This document shows positions 1 to 5,349 of a DNA stretch of 6,841 bases, piece by piece. The notes beneath the pieces were generated by a model. The model did no database searches, had not been told where the DNA came from, and saw only the letters and a list, made by a program, of their open reading frames with translations. The position numbers and the translations under genes are program-made. How positions within the stretch are numbered: the first letter of the stretch is position 1; the number at the start of each line of letters is the position of its first letter. The stretch is from Phycisphaerales bacterium (GTDB lineage Bacteria > Planctomycetota > Phycisphaerae > Tepidisphaerales > Tepidisphaeraceae). The stretch spans positions 1 through 6,841 of the forward strand of contig JAQGHP010000561.1 in the NCBI GenBank assembly GCA_028288775.1, given 5' to 3'.

Positions 1-1925
1 TGCGCACTGGCGACTCCACCTACCGCGACTTGTACGTGGGCGAGAAAGTGAAGCAGGCGTATTGGGAAGCGGAATCCTCCGCCGACCAGCAACTGGAGCG
101 CCGCCGGCAGATTCTCGACGCCGATCGGCGCGGGCTGCGGTCGCTGTTGGAAGGCGAATTGTCCGCCGAGGAATGGGCCGCGGTGGATGCGGAGCTTGCC
201 GAAATTTCCCGGATCGTCACCACCCGCGCGAGGCACACGCCCGAGGTCTTGCTCGTCGGCGACTGCCTGTTCCTCGACGTGATGGCCTTCCTCGTCGGCC
301 CCGCGCTGGAGGACGGCATATCCGTCAACCCGACGTTCCTCACCACCAAGAACCCCGCCGAGCTGCGCAACGCCTTGCGGAAAATGGCCGGCCGCAAGTT
401 CGACCTGATTTTCTACAGCCCGTTCACGTACGAGTTTTCCCCGGAATTCGCCCGCATGATGGAATGGCGTCAGGCCGGCAGCGGGAAAGCAAAGGTGCGG
501 GCGCTGGTGGACTCGGCGATGGAAAACGTCTCGGCCACGCTCGACGTGCTCACCGAGCTTTTCGAGTGCAACATCTTCGTCCACAACGCGGCCAACGTCC
601 GCCGACATGACGCGAGCCTCGCCGAACGCGCCAAGAACCTCGTGACGCATCATGCCCGCAAGGCCGCGCGGGACTGCGCGAATGCGAAGCTCGCGGAGTA
701 CGTCGCCGCCCGTAACAGTGCCACGTTCGATCATCTTTTCGTGCTCGACGAAACCGCGCTGCTCCAGCAGCACGGCGAACACGAACTGGGCCGACTCTTT
801 TACGATTCCGATCTCCAGCACCCCGCGGCCATGGGCAAATGGCTCGCCGGGATGTACCGCGACGTGCTCGCCGTGCATTCCCAACTGCTCAAGCGCAAGC
901 TCGTCGTCTGCGATCTCGACAACACGCTCTGGAAAGGCGTGATCGGCGAAGGCGCCGTGGAGCACTACGCCGACAAGCAGCGCATCCTCAAGCGCCTGCA
1001 GGCCAAGGGCGTCGTGCTCGCGATCAACTCCAAGAACGACCCGAAAAACGTGAAATGGGAAGGCGGCGTTCTCTGCGCCGATGACTTCGTCTGCTCCCAG
1101 ATCAACTGGGACAACAAGGTCGCCAACCTCAAGCGCATCGGCCAGATCCTGAACTTGAAAACCAAGGACTTCGTCTTCATCGATGACCGCACCGACGAGC
1201 GCGAGATGGTGAAGATGGCGATTCCCGAGGTCCAAGTGCTCGACGCCACGGCCGACCGCGCATGGCGGCTGCTCGACCTCTGGTCGCAGTACCTTTCCAG
1301 CCAAGGCGAGACCGACCGCACGCAGTTCTACAAGCAGAAGGAGCAGCGCGAGAGCTTTCTGCACACCCAGGCGGCTCCCGAGGAAGACCAGGGGGCGCTG
1401 TTCGCGAAGCTGGGCATCACCGTGACCGTTCGCGACGCGAAGAAGGCGGATCTCAAGCGCGTCGCGGAGCTGATCAACCGCACGAACCAGTTCAACACCA
1501 ATGCCAGCCGGACTACGGTGCGCGAAGCCACCGACTGGCTTGCCGCAGGCGATCGGCGGATCCTCGTCGTCGATTCCGGCGACAAGTTCGGCACGATGGG
1601 CACCGTCTGCATCGCGGTCGTCCATACGCTGGCCGACCGCATCGAGATACCAGTCTTCGTCTTAAGCTGCCGCGTGTTTGGGTACGGGATCGAGGATGTG
1701 ATCGTGAATGCGGTAAAGCGGGTGGCGCGGGAGAAGAATCTGCCGATCGTCGGGCCGTTTACGGAAACGGCGCACAACGAACCCTGCCGCAAGGTTTACC
1801 CGAACAACGGATTCACCCGCGAAGGTGCGGCGTGGATTTACAAGGGAAATGACGAGATCAAAGACCCGTCATGGCTGACAATCCGGTTTGAGAACCCCGT
1901 TACCACAAAAGATCCGACCCCATGA
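1..1925 (+). CDS. FkbH-family HAD-IIIC protein, 5'-truncated by the window edge
   Basis: The frame is open to the window edge, so the N-terminus is missing. A TTG at 30 is possible but has no ribosome binding site; residue numbers below count from it. Residues 290-400 hold the HAD core: DLDNTLW with nucleophile D295 and acid/base D297, S334 in INSKND as motif II, and acidic motif FIDD at D385/D386. Residues 470-600 resemble the GNAT-like end of FkbH proteins, with NRTNQFN at 483-489 and LSCRVFG near 550. Around residues 73-83, LLVGDCLFLD looks like SGNH-hydrolase block I with Cys (C79) where the nucleophilic Ser would be. Known FkbH proteins load a glyceryl unit from 1,3-bisphosphoglycerate onto an acyl carrier protein in polyketide extender-unit synthesis; long versions occur in many uncharacterised biosynthetic loci. 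The substrate here cannot be told, since upstream partners are outside the window. The 3' end overlaps the convergent pyrK-like gene by 26 bp. The family is clear; the pathway is unknown. Confidence 0.85.
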   Translation, partial: RTGDSTYRDLYVGEKVKQAYWEAESSADQQLERRRQILDADRRGLRSLLEGELSAEEWAAVDAELAEISRIVTTRARHTPEVLLVGDCLFLDVMAFLVGPALEDGISVNPTFLTTKNPAELRNALRKMAGRKFDLIFYSPFTYEFSPEFARMMEWRQAGSGKAKVRALVDSAMENVSATLDVLTELFECNIFVHNAANVRRHDASLAERAKNLVTHHARKAARDCANAKLAEYVAARNSATFDHLFVLDETALLQQHGEHELGRLFYDSDLQHPAAMGKWLAGMYRDVLAVHSQLLKRKLVVCDLDNTLWKGVIGEGAVEHYADKQRILKRLQAKGVVLAINSKNDPKNVKWEGGVLCADDFVCSQINWDNKVANLKRIGQILNLKTKDFVFIDDRTDEREMVKMAIPEVQVLDATADRAWRLLDLWSQYLSSQGETDRTQFYKQKEQRESFLHTQAAPEEDQGALFAKLGITVTVRDAKKADLKRVAELINRTNQFNTNASRTTVREATDWLAAGDRRILVVDSGDKFGTMGTVCIAVVHTLADRIEIPVFVLSCRVFGYGIEDVIVNAVKRVAREKNLPIVGPFTETAHNEPCRKVYPNNGFTREGAAWIYKGNDEIKDPSWLTIRFENPVTTKDPTP

Positions 1926-3000
1926 ACACTGGCCCGTCGGTACACGCCAGCCGATAGGCCCAGTCGCGCCCCTTGAGCGGCACCGAATCGACCGGCTTGC
2001 GCACCCGGATGCAGCAACTCTGGCACGTCCCCATCCCGCACGCCATCGCCCGCTCCACCGCGATCTGGCAAGGAAGCCCACGAGCCGAGGCAATGTCCGC
2101 CACGCGCTTCATCATCGGCTCAGGGCCGCAGGTGTAGAGCGTGGGTAGGACTGAGGACGGGCGTAGGACTGAGGACTGAGGACTGAGGACTGAGGGGGAG
2201 GAAGCGGCGGAGGTAGTTTGCGAAGCTTTGAAATCTGAAATTTGAGATTTCAGATCGCCCTCTCCCCTCTTCCCCGAATCCTGAACCCTCAACCCTAATC
2301 CATCCAAATACCTCTCCAACGCCTGCGTGACGAACCCGCGGAAGCCGTAGCTGCCGTCATCCGTGGTGATGACCGAAGCGATTCCGTGCTTGGCGAACTC
2401 TCCAATATTGGCGACCGGCTCAAAGCTATCAATCCCCGGCGACCGCCCTCCCGCCAGAATCGTCAGCGGCAACAGGTCGCGCGTGAGCGCGCCGCAAAAG
2501 GCCACGCCCTCTTGCCCGGCCAGCCGCTCGGCGAGATAGAGCATTGGCGGAATCCCGACGCCCCCGCCGACTAATATTGCCAAGCCCTCGGGCGCGGGGA
2601 GATGAAAACGATTGCCCAGCGGCCCGAGGATGTGGACGGCGTCGCCCACGTTCAGCCGGCTCATCCATTCCGTCGCCACGCCCACCACGCGGTGGATGAT
2701 GTCCAGTTCGACGCCGTCGGGCGTGTCGCGTCGCCCGGCGAGGGAGAACGGCCGCCGGAGCATCGCCAGCGGCGTCATCAATTCCTTGCCGCGAACATCG
2801 GGTGCCCGCCCGGGCTCCCAATCGATCTCGCGCTCGGGGTTGTAGTCGATGTCGAGATCCCGTCCTGCGATTTGAATGAACTGCCCCGGATCGGTCGCCG
2901 GGAATTCGCGCAGCCCGAGCACCAGCCGATAATGTTCCCGACACAACGGCACGTTGCCCAAAACTGTACAGACGAATTGCTCGCGGAGCGCGGAATGCAT
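1900..3000 (-). CDS. pyrK: Dihydroorotate dehydrogenase electron-transfer subunit (PyrK-like), with a repeat-derived insertion
   Basis: A cytoplasmic FAD/[2Fe-2S] protein that, with PyrD, passes electrons from dihydroorotate to NAD+ in pyrimidine synthesis. Domains are in the PyrK order: FAD-binding barrel with RRPFS (82-86), IIHRVVG (101-107) and GPLGN (126-130); NAD-binding fold starting with GGGVGIPP (145-152) and continuing through DDGSYG (214-219) and CGPEPMM (291-297); then the C-terminal cluster site C321-x4-C326-x2-C329-x23-C353 followed by DGPVF. At 366 aa it is about 100 residues longer than the Bacillus subtilis protein (about 256). One extra stretch is at 51-78. A second, of about 48 residues, lies between GFVT (222) and CGP (291) and is encoded by short repeats. 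Start ATG at 3000 has no Shine-Dalgarno site, but TACAAT lies 7 nt upstream, suggesting a leaderless mRNA. No pyrD is adjacent. A related flavin reductase is the alternative, but the Cys spacing and DGPVF end favour PyrK. Confidence 0.86.
   Translation of the reverse strand: MHSALREQFVCTVLGNVPLCREHYRLVLGLREFPATDPGQFIQIAGRDLDIDYNPEREIDWEPGRAPDVRGKELMTPLAMLRRPFSLAGRRDTPDGVELDIIHRVVGVATEWMSRLNVGDAVHILGPLGNRFHLPAPEGLAILVGGGVGIPPMLYLAERLAGQEGVAFCGALTRDLLPLTILAGGRSPGIDSFEPVANIGEFAKHGIASVITTDDGSYGFRGFVTQALERYLDGLGLRVQDSGKRGEGDLKSQISDFKASQTTSAASSPSVLSPQSSVLRPSSVLPTLYTCGPEPMMKRVADIASARGLPCQIAVERAMACGMGTCQSCCIRVRKPVDSVPLKGRDWAYRLACTDGPVFMGSDLLW
2147..2195. repeat. Heptanucleotide tandem repeat (AGGACTG) inside the pyrK-like gene
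   Basis: On the plus strand AGGACTG occurs at 2147-2153 followed by a partial copy. After a 6-bp break it occurs four times in tandem at 2165-2192, with a further AGG. On the coding (minus) strand it is read as a Ser/Pro/Val/Leu-rich stretch (VLSPQSSVL and similar). Because the unit is 7 bp, gain or loss of one copy would shift the pyrK frame. Confidence 0.9.
2233..2255. repeat. Perfect 9-bp inverted repeat inside the pyrK-like gene
   Basis: ATCTGAAAT (2233-2241) and ATTTCAGAT (2247-2255) are perfect inverted copies around a 5-nt loop, TTGAG. The element is AT-rich inside a GC-rich gene and is translated as KSQISDFK on the minus strand. It is of the type usually seen between genes. A CCCT-rich stretch at about 2280-2301 (ACCCTCAACCCT) flanks it and looks like another simple repeat. 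Confidence 0.85.
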
Positions 3001-3007
3001 CGGCGGG

Positions 3008-3013
3008 ATTGTA
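3008..3013 (-). promoter_or_regulatory. Possible -10 element for leaderless pyrK-like mRNA
   Basis: On the minus strand TACAAT (5 of 6 matches to TATAAT) is followed by 7 nt and then the ATG at 3000. A transcript from it would start at or next to the A of the start codon. This fits the lack of any Shine-Dalgarno sequence upstream. No good -35 box is present at 16-18 bp, so the call rests on the -10 alone. Confidence 0.4.
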
Positions 3014-3111
3014 GCGACGGCGTCGTGGAAAAAAACGCGACGAGAAACCGCGCCCCAAGAGACGCGCCATCAGTCAAAGAATGAGAAGAAGGGTGGGATC
3101 GGCGCGGTCCC

Positions 3112-3156
3112 AAAAAAAGACTTCCGGAGGGGTGGCTCCTATCCACCTCCGGAAGT
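3112..3156 (-). terminator. Strong intrinsic terminator, minus strand
   Basis: Bases 3120-3130 plus 3133-3135 pair with 3143-3156, giving a 14-bp stem with a 2-nt bulge (GG at 3131-3132) and a 7-nt loop. On the minus strand the stem is followed after two bases by seven T residues (3118-3112), the classic rho-independent layout. On the plus strand there is no T tract, so it does not terminate plus-strand transcription in the usual way. Confidence 0.82.
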
Positions 3157-3233
3157 GCGCCACGGCTAAAAAGCCGTTAGACGGGTAATGTATTCATTCA
3201 CCGGCAGAGTCTGTTCAATACGCCTGATCAACG
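3112..3233 (-). ncRNA. Candidate small RNA (about 122 nt) or pyrK leader with attenuator
   Basis: This is the transcript expected from the promoter at 3240-3268 to the terminator at 3112-3156. It contains no convincing gene. Its predicted structure has three parts: a weak 5' hairpin closed by GTATT/AATAC (about 3192-3223), a perfect 6-bp stem with tetraloop (ACGGCT/AGCCGT, 3162-3177), and the terminator hairpin. I do not recognise it as tmRNA, 6S RNA, SRP RNA or RNase P RNA; it lacks their conserved elements or size. Two readings are possible. It may be a free-standing sRNA, or an attenuated leader, since the pyrK-like gene starts 112 nt further on the same strand. The leaderless-type promoter directly at pyrK slightly favours a separate sRNA. 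Confidence 0.5.
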
Positions 3234-3239
3234 AGTGCG

Positions 3240-3268
3240 ACTATAACCCCCTGCCCGGAGCGTGTCAA
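3240..3268 (-). promoter_or_regulatory. Near-consensus sigma-70-type promoter, minus strand
   Basis: On the minus strand TTGACA (3268-3263) matches the -35 consensus perfectly. TATAGT (3245-3240) matches the -10 at 5 of 6 positions. The spacer is exactly 17 bp. Transcription would begin near 3233 and run towards the terminator at 3112-3156 and the pyrK-like gene. It is the best promoter in the window by eye. Confidence 0.65.
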
Positions 3269-3290
3269 TTAAGCTTTGACCCCGTTCCGC
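3263..3290. other. Possible remnant of a transposon-associated terminal motif
   Basis: The minus strand reads GGGGTCAAAGCTTAATTGAC, in the style of the GGGGTCA...TTGACA motifs that often flank genes for REP-associated (IS200-like) tyrosine transposases. No transposase gene or second copy is visible, so this is pattern recall only. The same bases supply the -35 box of the adjacent promoter. Confidence 0.25.
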
Positions 3291-3484
3291 AAAATCTTAT
3301 CGAAATGCAAACTCATTATTCTAATACACTTATGTAAAATTAATTATTCTGCCGCCGTCACTGCCATTCGGCAACAAAGCGGCCTCTGCTGTCGCCAAAG
3401 TGCCCCCTTTTTAGGGGTAAGTCCTTTGCTCACTGTAGACTAGGATTTGTCTCCGGGGACCGTGCCTCGGGGGCGGGAGTAGCA

Positions 3485-3949
3485 ATGAAGCGCCTGGACG
3501 TCGTCATCGCGATCATTCATCACTCAGGGAAAGTTCTCATCTCCCAGCGGAGAAAGGACGACTCGTTTGCCGGATTCTGGGAGTTCCCCGGAGGCAAGCT
3601 CGAGCGCGGCGAAACACCCGAGCAGTGCCTCGCCCGCGAACTCTCCGAGGAACTCGCGATCACGGTACAGCCGACCGGTACTTTCCCCCCCATCGAACAC
3701 GATTACTCCACCGTGCGCGTCCGCCTCCTCCCCTACCTCTGCACGATCACCACCGGCGAGCCCCGCCCCCTGGCCGCCCAGCGCCTGGAATGGATCGACG
3801 CCCCCCACCTCCGCGACTACCGTTTCCCCAGCGCCAATGCCGTGCTGATAGAACAGATCATTTCCCGCCTCGCCGACCTCGCGAGTACACAAGCTCCGAC
3901 GTCACCCCCATCTCCGGCGACTATTGATTTCGCCCCCCGCCCTTCGTAA
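3485..3949 (+). CDS. mutT: MutT-like Nudix hydrolase (probable 8-oxo-dGTP diphosphatase)
   Basis: Family members hydrolyse 8-oxo-dGTP to the monophosphate in the cytoplasm and so prevent A:T to C:G transversions. The Nudix box spans G37-I59: G37, E43, R51, E52, L53, E55 and E56 are in place, with the metal-binding Glu residues intact. The usual Gly near the end of the box is Ala (A58). The flanking WEFPGGK (32-38) and ISQRR (19-23) are typical of MutT. FPSAN (114-118) puts N118 where Escherichia coli MutT has the Asn (N119) that reads the 8-oxoguanine base. The fold ends near residue 130; the last 24 residues are a Ser/Pro-rich tail not usual in the family (about 130 aa). Start ATG has GGGAG at 3475-3479, 5 nt upstream. 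The tRNA-Val gene begins 25 bp after the stop. Substrate is inferred from the family; other oxidised nucleotides are possible. Confidence 0.87.
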   Translation: MKRLDVVIAIIHHSGKVLISQRRKDDSFAGFWEFPGGKLERGETPEQCLARELSEELAITVQPTGTFPPIEHDYSTVRVRLLPYLCTITTGEPRPLAAQRLEWIDAPHLRDYRFPSANAVLIEQIISRLADLASTQAPTSPPSPATIDFAPRPS

Positions 3950-3952
3950 AGT
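3924..3952 (+). promoter_or_regulatory. Probable promoter of the tRNA-Val gene
   Basis: TTGATT (3924-3929, 4 of 6) and TAAAGT (3947-3952, 4 of 6) are separated by exactly 17 bp. The -10 box overlaps the TAA stop of the mutT-like gene. Transcription would start near 3959, leaving a 5' leader of about 16 nt for RNase P to remove. Read-through from mutT is the alternative. Confidence 0.42.
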
Positions 3953-3974
3953 ACCCGCCGGATTGAATCTAGAA

Positions 3975-4048
3975 GGGCGATTAGCTCAGTTGGCTAGAGC
4001 GCAGGTATCACACACCTGAGGTCACAGGTTCGAGCCCTGTATCGCCCA
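3975..4048 (+). tRNA. tRNA-Val, anticodon CAC
   Basis: A complete 74-nt cloverleaf. The acceptor stem GGGCGAT/ATCGCCC is fully paired, with discriminator A73. The D stem is GCTC/GAGC with an AGTTGGCTA loop. The anticodon stem is CAGGT/ACCTG with loop ATCACAC, placing U33 before anticodon CAC (valine, codon GTG). There is a 5-nt variable loop and a T arm ACAGG/CCTGT with loop TTCGAGC. All stems are Watson-Crick. CCA is not encoded (TTT follows A73), so it must be added by the tRNA nucleotidyltransferase. No T-rich terminator is seen downstream. Confidence 0.97.
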
Positions 4049-4121
4049 TTTTCGCAGGAAATTTCCTTCCCCGCCGGGCGCATGGGACATGCCGCCCAAT
4101 CCGGCCCCTTACTAAGTCGCC

Positions 4122-4757
4122 ATGCTCAAACGTCTTGCGAAGTTCGCAGAGATGGAACGCGACATTGACTCTGAAGCGCGGGAGACTCGCGGGCGGGCGA
4201 TGCACGATTTGTTGATCCTGGCGGAGCGCGACCCGGCGATTCGCCCCGCGGCATCCGAAATCTTCCGCCGGGCGGTCGCTACACCGAAAGACGCGTGGTC
4301 AACGAACACCGCCTTGCACGGCATCGCGCTCCTGCACGGCGCCCAGGCCGCCCGAGACGCCCGCATTCGTTTGCTCTCGCACCCCGATCCTGCCTTCGTT
4401 GCAAGCATTGTCCGCGCGACGCGGGACGCTATCTATGTGCCCGCCCTCCTCAAGCTGCTGAGCGAACGCGCCGAAACGCCAATCCGCGTAGCCGCGATTC
4501 GTGCGCTCGGCCGCCTCCGCGACCCGGCCGCGCTGGCCGTGCTCGTTGCCCAACTTCATATCCCCGATCTGCGACCGCACACCATCGAGGCCCTGGCCGA
4601 CCTGTCCGACCCCCGCGCGGTTCCGTACCTTGAGCCGTTCCGCGCCGACACGACGGACGCCTGGGAGGAAGACAACCACGGGCCGATGCTCTGCGTGTGC
4701 GATCTAGTCGATAGTGCCGTCAAACGGTTGAGCAAATGCGAGCCGTGCCGGTCGTAA
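4122..4757 (+). CDS. HEAT-repeat domain protein
   Basis: A 211-aa soluble protein with alpha-helical repeats. The clearest units are around 120-147 (IRVAAIRALGRLRDPAALAVLV) and 150-173 (TIEALADLSDPRAVPYL), each with the A-x2-ALG/ADL-x2-DPxA pattern of HEAT_2/PBS-lyase repeats. The region 62-115 looks like earlier, more diverged units. Such repeats form protein-binding solenoids and carry no catalysis by themselves, so the role is unknown. There is no signal peptide or membrane segment. The C-terminus has four cysteines (C191, C193, C206, C209) in a C-x-C...C-x2-C arrangement that could bind a metal, though this is speculative. ATG at 4122 has no Shine-Dalgarno site; TACTAA ends 6 nt before it and might be a weak -10 of a leaderless mRNA. 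A start at residue 11 (4152) is an alternative. The gene lies 73 bp after the tRNA and converges on the minus-strand membrane-protein gene, with no clear terminator between them. Confidence 0.75.
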   Translation: MLKRLAKFAEMERDIDSEARETRGRAMHDLLILAERDPAIRPAASEIFRRAVATPKDAWSTNTALHGIALLHGAQAARDARIRLLSHPDPAFVASIVRATRDAIYVPALLKLLSERAETPIRVAAIRALGRLRDPAALAVLVAQLHIPDLRPHTIEALADLSDPRAVPYLEPFRADTTDAWEEDNHGPMLCVCDLVDSAVKRLSKCEPCRS

Positions 4758-4838
4758 ACGGGCAGGGCGAGCGCGCATAACGCCTAGGGCGCCGATTCGT
4801 GCGGGGTGTCATCCGCCTAATCGCGCACCACGAGCCGC

Positions 4839-5324
4839 TCAGGGATTCGTGGCCGGCATTGTCGCGGGTCCTTGTTCACGCTCCGCCTTTAACTTCTGCA
4901 TGTCCCTTATCAGCGACATCCCTTTAAGAACGTCCGGGTCGTGTTGAAGCCTTTCCAGCTCGGGATTTGCGGCGACCGGGGTTGGATGTTCGGATCGGTA
5001 GTGTTCCGTCCCGGTCCAAATGCCCAGCGCGACCGCCGCCCCCAGGCCTAATGCGGTGATGACTTTGAGCCACGTCGCCAGTTTCCCCTTTTCGCGCCGG
5101 CCGAAGATCAGGCGCTCCAGGAGCTGCATAAGTACGATCGCGATTCCCGCCGCGGCGAGCGTCATCAACACGCCAAACGCACCGACGACATCCGCAGCGA
5201 TTCCCACCTTTCCGCAGAGCCATCGAAGCAGGACGAATGTGGGAATCCACAACGCGAAGAAAAGCAGTTTCTGAAATGGATGGCCGTCCCAGATCCCCTC
5301 CAGCCACTTGTTTTTAACGGGCAT
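4839..5324 (-). CDS. Small membrane protein of unknown function, three predicted TM helices
   Basis: I do not recognise a family. The 161-aa protein has a short polar N-terminus, then hydrophobic segments at about 18-36, 46-69 and 85-103. The loop between the second and third is basic (RREKGK), suggesting it faces the cytoplasm. The remaining 55 residues are soluble and charged (PELERLQHDPDVLKG, DMQKLKAEREQ), probably a short helix. With three helices the C-terminal tail would lie on the opposite side from the N-terminus. ATG at 5324 is supported by GGGAG at 5330-5334, 5 nt upstream. It begins 25 bp after the stop of the AIM24-domain gene on the same strand, so the two are probably co-transcribed and may work together at the membrane. 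That link is inferred from spacing only. Confidence 0.7.
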   Translation of the reverse strand: MPVKNKWLEGIWDGHPFQKLLFFALWIPTFVLLRWLCGKVGIAADVVGAFGVLMTLAAAGIAIVLMQLLERLIFGRREKGKLATWLKVITALGLGAAVALGIWTGTEHYRSEHPTPVAANPELERLQHDPDVLKGMSLIRDMQKLKAEREQGPATMPATNP

Positions 5325-5349
5325 TTTCGCTCCCAGGCGCGTTTCAGGC

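Larger units (their letters stand above)
3001..3484. other. Intergenic region between the pyrK-like and mutT-like genes
   Basis: It holds the leaderless-type -10, the terminator, the candidate sRNA and its promoter. The rest, 3291-3474, has no supported gene. It includes an AT-rich patch at 3291-3350 with the 8-mer ATTATTCT repeated directly (3316-3323 and 3343-3350) and a TAAAAT that could be a plus-strand -10 but lacks a -35. It also includes a small imperfect stem (GCCGC/GCGGC around TGCC/GGCA, about 3351-3383). I see no convincing mutT promoter. Confidence 0.6.

Noticed and set aside
62..610. A 182-codon plus-strand frame over the FkbH gene.
   Set aside because: Low-complexity Arg/Ala/Gly translation, out of frame with the recognised FkbH sequence.
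2429..3070. A 213-codon minus-strand frame overlapping the pyrK-like gene.
   Set aside because: Arg/Ala-rich shadow frame; the overlapping frame carries all PyrK motifs.
3166..3201. An 11-codon minus-strand frame starting GTG within the candidate sRNA, ending at a TAG in the loop side of the 3162-3177 hairpin, as a possible leader peptide.
   Set aside because: No ribosome binding site, a GTG start, and no run of regulatory codons. Such a short frame is expected by chance.
3450..3479. A hairpin pairing CTCC (3452-3455) with the GGAG of the mutT ribosome site as a regulatory switch.
   Set aside because: Only four clear base pairs over a 20-nt GC-rich loop; not distinguishable from chance.
3157..3484. 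tmRNA or RNase P RNA in the intergenic region.
   Set aside because: No tRNA-like ends or tag-peptide frame for tmRNA, and no conserved RNase P core; the promoter-to-terminator distance is far too short.
4008..4205. A minus-strand frame of 65 codons ending in GDTGLEPVTSGV.
   Set aside because: It is antisense to the tRNA-Val gene; this C-terminal sequence is a well-known spurious translation of tRNA genes.
4758..4838. A terminator between the convergent HEAT and membrane-protein genes.
   Set aside because: No stable hairpin followed by a T tract on either strand.
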